Source: Cryptomeria japonica (Eukaryota > Streptophyta > Pinopsida > Cupressales > Cupressaceae). From it: a DNA stretch of 64,000 bases. Under the pieces are notes generated by a model. That model saw only the letters and a program-made list of their open reading frames with translations. It was not told the origin of the DNA and made no database searches. Location of the stretch: positions 289,603,957 to 289,667,956 of the forward strand of contig NC_081410.1 of the NCBI RefSeq assembly GCF_030272615.1, given 5' to 3'. This document shows, one piece after another, positions 1 to 10,767 of the stretch. A program made the position numbers and the translations under genes. The number at the start of each line of letters is the position of its first letter. The first letter of the stretch is position 1.

Positions 1-2018
1 CCAAGAAATAGGGTAATTCAGGGCTTTCTGGGCACTTCTGCGCCTGTGTCACTGCATTCTGTGCCTATGTCAAGGGATCTGTGCCTATGTCAAGTACTTC
101 TGTGCCTATGCCAAAGGGATCTACACCTATGTTACTTCATTCTGCGCTTGTGTTACTGCATTCTGCACCTGTGTAGGACATTCTACGCCTGTGTAAGGCT
201 AGAAACAGAGGTAAAAAGCAGTGTTTTTACTTGCAAATTGCTTTGTTTTGCATTCTATTTCTGCATTTTGGTTTTTCTTTGGTACTGATTCTCTATGCAA
301 CACCTTGGCATTATGCATGGCAAAGACAAAAATGGAACTACCAACAAATTTTATGCAGGTTCACTAGTCAAAGACCAAACAAATCAAACTTTTAACTTGA
401 TGATTTTGCAGGTTGCCTTGTATTTCAACTGAACTTTTGTGTTTGTGGTTCATAATTAGGCACCTAGTTTGATTTCTAAGTAGGATGGAATGAACGTGTG
501 TTTGCTTTGATTGTTGAATTTGACATTGGAGTAGGAGAGTATGCTCTCATCCTTCTTAGGGTGATCAGAAATCTAGATCTTCGATACCATTCTCATGGCT
601 CGGATTGTTTGTTACCTTTAGAGGGCCTGCCTTCCTGACCATTTGCTTTCTTTTTCAAGCAAGTGACAATCATGAGAAGGGAATGACCTAAAGTGAGCAC
701 AGCTAGAGTACCTTGGCATTATAACTCACTATAAATAAATACCTGATGGGCGAAAGCTTTGAAGGAAGGGTTACGTGGGAATTGTAGTTACTTGGGAAGT
801 GATGACCCTTGGACTCTTTCTCATATCAACATCTAAGTAGGGCCTCAAGGTCTAAATCATGCTTGTGCGACTACATTTGTTTGGTATCTTGGTGGGCTTA
901 ATGTCTCAATCATGCTTGCATGACACCAAGGAGTAACGCTTAACAGAAATCCTTACTAAACACCTTGTATTTAGAGGCCAAAAAAATCCTTCTAGTTGCT
1001 TGAGAAGGACAAGTTCGAATACTTGGAAGAGATACTAAGTTCACCATGGGGATATTTCCATGGGGACTAATGCTTGGCTGCCCTGAGAAGTGAGTGCCAT
1101 GGAGGGGAGCCCATGGGGTCAAGCATCTATGTATTCTCCTTGAATCTCATAACGAGTCTACCTCTCAAGTACCTACTATCCTCGCCTACCATAAGAAATG
1201 TGTGAATGAGCATGATTGTCTTGAGTCTAAGTTAAAATATCTTATCTTCTTTGCTTGTCAAAAGTTGAGTTGTGTCTCATTTCAAAAATAAGACAAATTG
1301 ATTCAAAACAAGGCTAAACACAGGAGTATTTCATCAAACAAAGTTCAAAACACCTTCAAACATGGTTGTCAAACATTTTTCAAAATATTGTCTCAACATT
1401 CATGTCACTTAGATTTAGGTTCATCTTAGGTTTGCATTTTGCAAAGTCATTGTCAACTACCAAGGTTAAGTTTCACTTAGGTCATACTCCTTTGCATATC
1501 AATAAAAGTCATCCATTTGCATATGTCCTCTTGCATTAGAATAATATCATTTCATAATTCAACCTTAGGTTTTGTCTTAGGTTGACATTGTCAGACATTT
1601 GCATTAGCATACCCTAGGTTTCTTCATTAAGCTTAGGTCATTATCATATCATATTAGGGTCATTTGCATAGTAATTGTCCCTTTGCATATAGTGTCAAAA
1701 CTAGGTTTTGTCATACTTGAGTAATCCAAATCTTTGATAAACCCTAAGTCATTGTTAGGAAGTCTAGACCTTATCAAACTTTTGTCTTTTTGTCATCATT
1801 GTCATTTGGTTAAACCTAGCTTAGTATCCAAGCATATAGGGGAGACATTGTCATTTTTTCCTTTGAGGTCTAGACATCATTTCAATTTCCTAATGGTCTC
1901 ATTTTTAGAATTGCATTCATGAGTTTGTCAAAATCTTGAAAAACAACAAAAACATTAAGTTGCATTGTCGTCCTTTAGGTTGCATTTGTCAACCCCATTA
2001 GTTGCATTGCATAGTAAC
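1..2018 (+). other. Element D 5' leader (untranslated, LTR outside window)
   Basis: No credible coding frame is seen here; the short ORFs lack any family motif. The stretch holds the tandem repeat at 38-205 and, at 679-743, a block (GGGAATGACC, then CACTATAAATAAAT) that also occurs in the leader of element A at 16741-16681 on the minus strand. This shared block and the position before the long ORF at 2019 identify it as the leader of a plus-strand LTR element whose 3' LTR is at 9482. No PBS or 5' LTR end is visible, so both lie before base 1. The last 600 bases are TTGCAT- and GTCATT-rich. Confidence 0.6.
38..205 (+). repeat. Leader tandem repeat of element D, 20-21 bp x 8
   Basis: Eight degenerate head-to-tail units begin near 38, 59, 79, 100, 121, 142, 163 and 183. 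The consensus is close to CTGTGCCTATGTCAAGG, with variants such as CTGCGCTTGTGTTACTG. The same unit returns, in both orientations, in the intron of the antisense PMD gene of this element at 8805-8930. Confidence 0.85.
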
Positions 2019-4826
2019 ATGTTTTTTGAAATGAGGTCTCAACCTTCTTACAAAGCCATGTCATCACAATTGAGAAATCAATCATGTCAATCCAATCTCT
2101 ACATGTCTCAGAACTTGGATCAAACTTATCATGATGATGTAAATGTCCAAATACAAAAACTAGAGGAGAAACTAGCTCAAGAAGGGAAGATATTGGAACA
2201 AAGAGTGAAAAACATTGAGAAGAATAGATCACAAATGTCCAAAATGTTTCAAAAATTTCCAGGTCAAAATCCAAAGATTGAGCCAATTGATGTAAGATCT
2301 CTTCTTGAACGATCAGACATACTAGCTCTCCTCTCCCAAATAGAGATGATGAAACAATTTCAAGAAAAGAGACAACATCAATTTCAACATTATGTGCCTC
2401 CACAACAAGAACAAGAAGGTGTTTACTATCAATCAATTTTTCAACCAATACAACCAATGGTCCAATTTCAACAATATGTCCAACCAACTATACAATGGCA
2501 ACAAATAATTCAACCAATGGTGGAATATCAAAAAGTTCAACCAACATATCAATATCAACAACCACAACCAAACATTCAAAAACAAAGGTTGCAACACACA
2601 CCAACCCAAGTTTCAAACATGTCAGAACAATTGAACCAAGTCCAATATCAAAACATGACATCAAACCAAAAACAAGTTCAAATTCTAGATACAACTATGT
2701 CAAGACCTCGAAAGAAAGGTGGCTTTATTGCAATGATCTTAAGGAAATTACCAAGTGAGTTATTTGAGGAAGATCAAGCTAGTACACTTATGTCTAGCAA
2801 TGCCTCATCCCCCCACAAACAAATTGACTCTCCAGTGGCATCTATCCCTACACCTTTAGAAGTTTTGCAAGAACCTTCTATATTGTCCTCATCAAACCAT
2901 GTACCCAAGGATGCAATTATCCAAGGGCTATCCATAGGTGATTGCCAAGATAATCCAATTCATGATGCACATCCTTGTCATGTTTTATAAATACAAGACC
3001 CAATGCTACCATGCACTTTATTGCCATTACCTATTTTAGAGGACCCCATTCGAGGTCCCTCTTCCTCATGTTCAAGCATTGATTCCCTGCCAGAATCCAT
3101 CACAAATGTTCAAAGTGCATTTCCTTCATGCCAAAGCATTAATCCCTTGCCAAAATCCTCCATGCATATCCAAAGTCTAACCCCATGTCAAGAGGATAAT
3201 TTAGAGCATGAAGAAACATGTCTTGAACCAGATCAAGATCAAGATCCTAAAACCTTATCATCCCATCCAATTGTTGACTAGGATCCCATGTTCCCAGACA
3301 CTCATGATGATTAACCTATTCTTTTCCATCGTATCCAAAGTCCTATTGACACTCCATTTCCCGAGAAAGATCAAGATATCCCAGTCCATCCAATCCCAAA
3401 TGATCCCCTTCTATTTCATGAAAACAATATCCTTTCAAATCCCATTGACATTCCACTTCCCAAGAAAGATCAAGATATTCCTTCCATCCTTTCCAATGAT
3501 CCCATTAAAAGTCAAGAGAAAAACACCTTTAAAGAGGATTCCAATGATCTTCCTCCTTGTCAAGATCAAATTATTCCTTTAAATCCTCCACAAGATCCTT
3601 TTGTTCCTCCATCTCCTTGTCTTAATCCTCCATACACACCCCAAGATCTCATTTCTTTTGATGATCCCATTATTTCTCCCATTCCATCTCTTGAAGAGCC
3701 TATCATTGAACCATGTCCACTACACAATCCTAGTCCCCCACATGATCCTAATCCCTCTCATGATTCTAATGTGTCAGTGCAAGATTTTCATGAACCCTTG
3801 ACATGCATAATGGGTTCTTCCACTTTGGTGCAATCCGATCCACTTCAAGATCTCATTATTTCTCTCATATCATATCCACCTCATAATGGACTCGCGTCTT
3901 CTTCCCAAAGAAAAGAGTATCCTACAAGTCAAGCTATTCATAAAGGCAAAAGAGCAGATCTCCATACGCAAGAATCCCTTCATGTTAAAGAACATATTAA
4001 GGGTCATGGCCTCAGTAAAATTCCTCAAGACATGGGTACCCATACTAAATCCAACATCCCTTCAAAATCCAAACATATCCCGTCCCCATCATACTTTCCA
4101 TCCATCTTAGGTCCTTATATCCCTTTGTCCTCTATGCAAGGTCAGCAAAGGCACACATCCTTGAGTAAATTTCATCAACCCAAAAGAAGTCCATTTCATT
4201 CATATCCATCCATGCATTCCTTTCCCCCTCCAAGCGATTTGGATGCCAAGGGTAAACGTCATAAGTCTAGAAATCCACATGTATTCAAGGATCAACATGT
4301 CCAATATAATCGACATGACAAAACAAAGAACAATATGATCTATAAAGAAAAAGAAATATCCAAAAGGCCACAAAGGCCCACTGAGAAAAATAAAGCAAAG
4401 TCAAAATATATATGGGTTCCTAAATCCCTTGTGCAAGCAATGCACTCCAAGGAACCACAAAAGCATGAAAAATCAAAAACCATGTGGATCCCTAAGCAGC
4501 TCCTTGAAGCACAAAATCCTAAAGAAAAATCCAACTTGGCATCTAAAATTTCTATTCCTCCATCCAAACCTCTCAAATTTGTTCCTCCATCACCTTCATC
4601 ATCCATTTTGGGCTCTTATGTCCCAAAATCCTGAGCTATTCCTCCATCCAAATCTCACAATCTGAAATACATCTTTCCTCCATCAGTCCATCACCCCTCA
4701 AGGTGTGTGCCAATGTCGATCTTGCCAACATTTCCATCCACTGAAGCCCAATTCTTCCAATACCCTATTCATTATCCAATGCATATTTTTCATCCTTCGA
4801 TCCCTTTGATCCCATCCTTTGCATAA
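2019..4826 (+). pseudogene. Long Q/P-rich ORF of element D, unknown function
   Basis: One frame runs from ATG 2019 to TAA 4824-4826, about 935 codons, with only four internal stops: TAA 2988, TAG 3279, TAA 3312 and TGA 4632. Each is one C-to-T step from CAA, CAG or CGA. An in-frame TTG at 1965 could extend it. The N-terminal 50-90 residues are charged and coiled-coil-like (QIQKLEEKLAQEGKILEQR). A Gln-rich section follows (QYQQPQPNIQKQ), then a long Pro-rich section with a repeated IDxPxPxKDQDIP block, then a basic C-terminal third with two copies of a WxPKxLxxA motif (IWVPKSLVQA, MWIPKQLLEA). I see no zinc knuckle, protease, RT or integrase. It occupies the gag-pol position of the element. 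I do not recognise it; a highly diverged gag-like structural protein is one option. Confidence 0.6.
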
Positions 4827-5755
4827 ATCCTTGCCTTAGTTTCATCTCATTTTCCATGTCCTTATCCTACCAATGTCTTTGAGCATACCTTTAAAGGTCA
4901 TGGTTCATTTTTTTTTCAAGGCTACTATCCAAACAAAAAGATGGTTGAGTCCTTCTTCCATCCCCTATCATGTGTCCATCTTCTATTGAAAAAGTCAAAA
5001 TACAAAAAAAAAGTGAAAAAAAGTAAAAAGAAAAATAATTTGTCCACTGGTGAAAACCTGGCAAACAGGCACCTTGGGCAAGTACCATGATGAAAACCTA
5101 GCAAATAGGTGTCATGCATAATTTATGAACTTCTTGCACACCACACTTGGGGACAGGTTTTATCCTATCATATCCTTTTGTCCTTCATTCTTCCATTATC
5201 CTCTCGAACCCCTATCATTACCATTCATATCCTATTGTCCCTCATGTCCAGTTTCCCTTTCCACCTTTGATCTTGACAAGGCTGAGGATCTTCATGAGCA
5301 TCATGCATCTTGTTTGCAGCTTTTATTCCATCATAGCTTTTGGTCTTTATCCATTTTCTTATTATAACCTTTCATCCATATTCCCTAGCTTATTGCAACT
5401 TTCTGCCACTATCCCGTATCCTGTCTCGACCTTTTGTCTATTTCCCTTATCCATTCTTGGTCTTTTTTATCCTATACATATCTTATCACTATCCATACAC
5501 TCTTTTTCATTCCTTGATCTTGATCTGACATAAGGATGCAAAATTTAAAACATGTTTTTCAAAAACCTCTTGACATGTCCCTCATGCCATGTCACTGCTT
5601 TACATTGTCATATCCAGTCTCTTGTCCCATCACGCAATAGCCCTTGAAAATTGCATCCATATTGTCTCCATGATAAAAGGCCTTTGTCTTCCCTCTATCC
5701 ACCATCATTTCAGAAAGCCTATTTATTAACCTGTCATATTCCTTGCCTTGCTAGA
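4827..5755 (+). other. Element D spacer between long ORF and 3' repeats
   Basis: Non-coding. It holds an A-rich tract (4985-5040), then two related segments at 5044-5075 and 5090-5120, each with TGAAAACCT followed by GCAAA-AGG. Such GTGAAAACC segments are common after gag-pol in plant gypsy elements. From 5140 the DNA is pyrimidine-rich with many TATCC and TTTCC runs. It ends at CACTGGGGGCA (5756-5766), a G-rich tract also found in element C as CACTAGGGGCA. Confidence 0.5.
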
Positions 5756-5962
5756 CACTGGGGGCAAAAATCATAAAAATCAAATAATGTCTTGAAAAAA
5801 TCATAAAAATTGAAAAATGTCTTGAAAAAATCATAAAAATTGAAAAATGTCCTAAAAAAATCCAAAAAAAAATTTGAAAAATGTCCTGAAAAAATCATAA
5901 AAAAATTGAAAAATGTCTTGAAATAAATCCCTAAAAAGTCAAATAAAGTCCTGAAAAGCAAA
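5756..5962 (+). repeat. A-rich tandem repeat of element D, about 30 bp x 6
   Basis: Units starting TCATAAAAAT recur at 5771, 5801 and 5831 (exact 30 bp period) and then drift to 30-34 bp. The core is ATTGAAAAATGTCTTGAAAA, the late units being ATGTCCTGAAAA. The array directly follows the G-rich CACTGGGGGCA. Element C has the same arrangement inverted at 23116-23465, so the array is part of a shared 3' module. Confidence 0.85.
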
Positions 5963-7112
5963 ACAAAAATATCCCCTTTGTGCATAGACAGATCGCTGAA
6001 CATACATCCAACGACTCTCAATCACACACTGTGCTTTACTAAAATCACGCATTCACAGATGAACTTTTTCAATCAAACCAGACATTCAAACTGATTAAAA
6101 TTGTCTTATCAATCAAACATCAACATCAATATCACTCGTCCTTGGCACACTATCATGGGTCTTATACAGGGTGTGGTATACTCGAAACTAGACTATGTCC
6201 TATCTTAGATGAGGTACCGCATTCTCTGAAACCAGACAACATGATTGTCCTATCAAGACTTTCAACTTTTGACAATGAAGATCAAGATGTTTGTTTGACT
6301 TGTTGGAATTAGCGAGTCTTATCATTTACTGATTTATCTTCAATCATGTTCCTATGTTGCTTGATGATGTCACTGAGTGATTTAGAGTGACCGGGATGGT
6401 TCATGGTCCCTTTCTTTTTTGTTGTGATTGCTGTTTGTGGAATGTTTGTTACAAACTAGGGCAACTATATCATTGGGTGTTTGTGATAAGTACATTCACT
6501 TTGTGAACGCCGCACATACCTTGACCCTTGATGTATGCACCCTAGGATGCTTCACTCATTCCTTGTGTGCGATGTGTTTGTCTTTTACAAAAAGGGTTGC
6601 GTTTCAGCTCTTGCCTTCAATGCCATGATGCTATGCATCCGTTTTGCTACATTAAATAAAGGTTCTCACCTACAAAGTGCATTAGTGAAAGCAAGTTTTT
6701 CTTCATCTCTAAGTGTCCTCTATCTCATTTCTTCTTACTAACATTTCTTTCGTCAGTTTAGGTAGTCAGTTCGGTTTAGTTCTCCGATCTCCAAAAACAT
6801 AAGCTGCATCTTGCATTCATTGGTTAGTACATTTGCATTACATTAAGCATCACATCAAGCATTTTATCCATTTCATATTATAAATGCATCAAAAACATAT
6901 AAAAAATATATCCATACATGTTCCACAATGGTACATAAACAGTGCATAAGCCATCCATACATGGAAAATAAACATAAGTCATAACACATTGCATCCCATC
7001 ATATTGATGCATATCATGCCATATATCAAAATAATATTGGAGTACAAAATTGGACTGTTTGTCCTAAGTATGGCCCGCAGGTTGAATATATAATGTCAAA
7101 CTACATATGTCT
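5963..7112. other. Element D conserved 3' spacer and 3' flank of antisense PMD gene
   Basis: No supported gene. Segments at about 6340-6400 (GTTCCTATGTTGCT, GATGTC, GAGTGA) and 6475-6490 (GGGTGTTTGTGATAAG) match the minus strand of element C at about 22630-22780, so this spacer is inherited with the element. From about 6800 the DNA is AT-rich with repeated GCAT and would be the 3' untranslated side of the PMD gene read from the minus strand. Confidence 0.5.
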
Positions 7113-9063
7113 CTATCGTAAGGAGCATGTGCCTCTGTCTCAAGCCACTATCAGTCTGGCTATCTCCACTCTGAACTGATCCTGCTCTGTCCTCAAGATG
7201 GCATTCTATCTCTCTAATGTCACAATGTGATCATGCTGACTTGCTATGGTAGCCCTGCACATCTCCATCTCTTCTATCCTAGTTGTCTTTGGCTCTATGG
7301 GTATATCCTGCAATGACTCCTGATCGGCTGAATCTGGCTCATAATCTTCATCCTCATCCTCTCCATCCTCATCATCTCCCTCATCCTCATCACTACCCTC
7401 ATCCTCCTCATCCTCATCTCCCTCCTCTCCAGTGAGTGGGAAGTCCTCCTGTCTCCTAGGTACTAGAATATCAGGATCTATCAATGGCACTGGCCGTCAT
7501 CGTGCAAACCATCGCTCATACTCCTCTATCATCCTGGTGTCCACCACATCTGATCTCCAATCCCACTGCCTCTGCTGTAGCTGTGTGAAGTTGGCATATG
7601 CTATGTGTGGCTGAATCATCCTCCCCCACTGACTCGTCTCTTTGTGAGATCGGGCAAAGTGTGTAGTCCCTCTCGTTACATCCTACCTCTCTCCAAACTG
7701 TCATCTGACTCTCTCTGGTAGGTACATCTCAATCACTCTCTGGTGATTCACTGGTTGCCCAATCAGGTATCTCTCCTATCTACAATATGATAGCTCAGCA
7801 CTATCATCTGACCATCCAGGGAAATCAAGATATGGCCTCCATGTGTACTCTCTCAATCTGTCTAGCTCGTGTTGCCAATACAATATGTATCCAAAAGGAC
7901 TCTGTCTTAGTGCTCCCCCATAGCAGTACACATATGGTCGGTGTGCTACTACCTATCTCTTTGCAATCGGTCGACATATGGCCATGTGCTCAAATGCCCA
8001 TACCTATAACAGTGTGACTCCATAGCTCAAAGTCTGAACTCCTTGATATGCTATCTGATGCAACTGAAAATATAGCATAGCCAGTACACATGGTCCCCAT
8101 GTGTACACCATACCCTCTGTCGCCATCTGCTCTAGCACTCTTCCCCATCCAATAGGGAATCCATGTCCTCATTTGTCTCCTGCTAGTAGGCATGCTATCA
8201 CCACTACTATCACCACATATCGCCGATCATACTCTGATGCCATGGTCTCCTAGCCAATTTCCCTCTCTACGATGTCCAAATCATTTGCGTTACACTTAAA
8301 TAATCTGCACAATGCATCTCTCCCTATCACTAGGTCATACTCTATCATCTCCCCATGAATTGGAATGTGGAGGATACACCATACATCCTCTAGTGTCACA
8401 GTCACCTCTCCAGTCACTAGATGGAATGAGGAAGTCTCTGAATGCCATCGCTCTGCCAATGCAGTAAGAAGTCCTGTGTTTGCCCTAATCTTAGGCATGA
8501 ATGTGATATAGTATATTCCAAGTCCTGCTAGTGTATCTCTATCCGTGCTCCTGAGTCTATGTCATAACATGAAGCAGTCTGGTCGGTTCTCCTGTGTGAT
8601 CAATGGATACTATCGACTCTACATCACAATTGGGGCATATTTTGTCAATTTTAGGGTCTACTCCTATGAGCTGCATTTCCTTGTTTCATGTCTAAATCAG
8701 AGTGTTTCTAATCTATTTTGACCTATCCTATCCTTATCCCCCCTTTTCGGATCATTCGCATGCTATTTTTGACCAAAATTGAGTTCCCAATGAACAACTA
8801 CACCTGTGTGTTGTATCCTGCACCTTTGTTGCATCAACTTGTGCCTATGTACCCTACACAAGCGTAGGATACCCTACACAAGTGCAGAATGCGCTCACAC
8901 AGGTGCAGAAGTCACTTTCTGCATTCTTTGTGGGCCCCGCAATGTCTCGCAAGCAAGTAAAATTCATAAAATTGACAATATGGGTTTTTGAGATACATAC
9001 CACTGCTCCCATGTCGTTCGGTCGTCTGTAGGTGCATACACATTCTCCGAGGTGATCTGCCAT
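7113..9063 (-). pseudogene. Antisense plant mobile domain (PMD) gene of element D, two exons
   Basis: Exon 1 (9063-9001, 21 codons) opens at ATG and ends at a donor reading GTATGT. Exon 2 (8663-7113, 517 codons with stop) follows an acceptor CTCATAG; the join keeps phase 0. Exon 2 has no frameshift. About residues 80-115 carry the PMD signature: LTALAERWHSETSSFHL, then GEVTVTLEDVWCILHIPIHG. Later blocks match the element C copy: GHGFPIGWGRVL, YTWGPCVLAMLY, TWRPYLDF, ERYLIGQPV and RPVPLIDPDIL. The C-terminus has an acidic D/E stretch from about residue 430 and a short helical tail. About a dozen internal stops, mostly TAG or TGA, make it a pseudogene. PMD proteins (MAIN/MAIL1-like in plants) are known to occur both as host genes and in transposons. 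Here the gene runs opposite to its retrotransposon, close to the 3' LTR. The exon structure is inferred from agreement of the two copies. Confidence 0.85.
8805..8930. repeat. Leader-type repeat units inside the PMD intron of element D
   Basis: Three units in plus orientation (CTACACCTGTGT, CTGCACCTTTGT, TTGTGCCTATGT) are followed by three in minus orientation (TACACAAGCGTAG, CTACACAAGTGCAG, CTCACACAGGTGCAG). They are the same family as the eight units at 38-205. The opposed triplets could fold into an imperfect hairpin. They lie within the 337-base intron (8664-9000). Confidence 0.75.
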
Positions 9064-9160
9064 TGGAATGTTCACCATCTCTCTGCACGTGTCCTTTTCC
9101 AAAGCAACAAATTCTCCTCTTTGGCTAGTGCAAATGAGCTCTTTTTACTCTCTTTGTCTC

Positions 9161-9167
9161 ATTTATA
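9161..9167 (-). promoter_or_regulatory. Putative TATA box of antisense PMD gene (element D)
   Basis: The minus strand reads TCTATAAATGAG, about 100 bases before the ATG at 9063. The element C copy has a TATA-like box at the same distance (19525-19533 before ATG 19627). This shared spacing suggests the PMD gene has its own promoter. Confidence 0.5.
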
Positions 9168-9463
9168 GATCTTTGTCAGTGCATAGATGGATGTGCACTC
9201 TTTCCATCTTATGTTGGTTGCAGTCTTTTCCGTCTTCCTTTGCTTGTCATTCATGCATCCGATCTCTGATTTTCAGTCTGTTTGCTCCTATCATTTTCTA
9301 TCATTCTTATCAATCAATTGGCCTCTTTTCTGGATGTTTCCGGCCAATTCCTCGAGGGGGCATGCATATGTCATCATTATTGTCTGGGGCATTGCATATG
9401 TCATTGTTAGTGTCTGGGGCATTTTCATTATTGTTCTTTGAAACAACACTTAAAATCACATTG

Positions 9464-9481
9464 TCTCAAAGAGGGGCAAAA
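9464..9481 (+). other. Polypurine tract of element D
   Basis: CTCAAAGAGGGGCAAAA directly precedes TGTAGAC, the start of the 3' LTR. Element C has the same tract in inverse orientation at 19246-19263. A second G-rich tract (CGAGGGGGCAT, 9353-9363) lies about 110 bases upstream and has a counterpart in C. Confidence 0.85.
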
Positions 9482-10767
9482 TGTAGACGTCTAAAAATGG
9501 TCAATGCTTGTGGAGTCATACTTTAACATTTGCGCATTGCCTTATTTTAGGGTTTTTGCATCACATTAACATTTCTTCTATGTTGCGTACTTGGTCTTTA
9601 TCATTTGCAAGCATCAAGTCCTTCTTCTGCATTCTTCATTTGTCTCGCTTTCGAATTTGGTCTTGTCGATAACAATCTTCAGTCATGATTTTGGTCGATC
9701 TTATCCTGTCGCATCAATGTGCATGCTCATTTGGCATATTTTGACATCGTCAATTCAATTTCATTTTGGACATCGTCAATCCTAATCGATGATAGAATTA
9801 GGTTTTTGTCCTCTTGTCAATCTTGTCATCTTGCTATCGGTTCGTCATCGATCCTTATCAACTTGTCAATCTTTTCATTTTGCGATTGATTCGTCATCGA
9901 TCCTTGTCCTCTTCAATCATGTCAATTGGTGCTTATCAATTTGATCTCTTTATCAATCTTGGTCAATTTGTCAATCAATCTCAATCATTTGTCAGCATTG
10001 GTCCGTTGTCAATCAGAATCATGATCAAATCGAATCGACATCAATTATCTTTTGTCAAGACCTAATCTTCCAAGGTTTTATGATTTATTCATTTAATCTT
10101 GTTTGTCATTTTCCCTTTAGGTTAAATAATTTATTTATTTATCCTGAGTCTTCTTGTCACAATTAAATGTTTATTTAATTGGCTAATTAATTCCTCCTAT
10201 TTTTATAAATTAATTAATGAATGAAAAATTATTAATTAATTTACCTAATTTTCATCAATTTCCTAATTTCCAAGTCATCATTTCTAACCTAATTTTATAA
10301 TTTCTCCTAAATTCCTAAATGTCTATTTCTATTTCAAATTTTTGTCATAATTCTTGCATAGCAATTTGTCATAAATTGTCATAAATTGTCATAACTCCTT
10401 GCATAGCAATTTGTCATACACTTGTCATAATTTTTCTATTCTTGATTTGAATTTCCATTTGAATCACTTTCATGCTAATCTGGTCTTTTCTCCAATTTGT
10501 CTATAAATTGGATGAATTTCTTCAATAAAAGGGTCGAATCAATCACACTTCTAGTACCCTTATGTTGTCATGCTATCTTGTCAATCTTGCTTTCATCTCA
10601 TGCGTATGCACTTGTAGGTGAGATCCACAAACAAAAGCAATTTGAAGGAGAAAGAAGGACAATGGAGCCACATGAAGGAGACATCTGCATTTGGTTTGCT
10701 TAAATTTCATTTTGAATGTCTTGTTTTCATGTTTTCATTGAATGTTTTTAGGATTGTTATCACTGCA
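9482..10767 (+). mobile_element. 3' LTR of element D
   Basis: It starts TGTAGACGTC just after the polypurine tract. It contains many GTCAATC and TTGTCAT runs, a TATA box (CTATAAATTG, 10501-10510) and AATAAAAGG shortly after. The end is uncertain: ACTGCA at 10762-10767 would give 1,286 bases, close to the 1,285 of the element C LTR, but the 5' LTR is not in the window so neither length nor target duplication can be confirmed. Confidence 0.65.

Noticed and set aside
38-205. Possible CRISPR-like array
   Set aside because: Units are directly adjacent and degenerate with no unique spacers; the context is a plant retrotransposon leader.
1975-2487. 170-codon minus-strand ORF opposite the Q-rich ORF
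   Set aside because: It is the complement of a CAA-rich sequence; the plus frame is longer, modular and explains the region.
5125-5533. Plus-strand ORFs in the pyrimidine-rich spacer
   Set aside because: Overlapping frames in biased TATCC-rich DNA; no motif and no counterpart in element C.
7206-8498. PMD region as an ordinary host gene
   Set aside because: A second copy sits at the same place in another element of the same type, both next to the PPT and LTR, so it travels with the retrotransposon.
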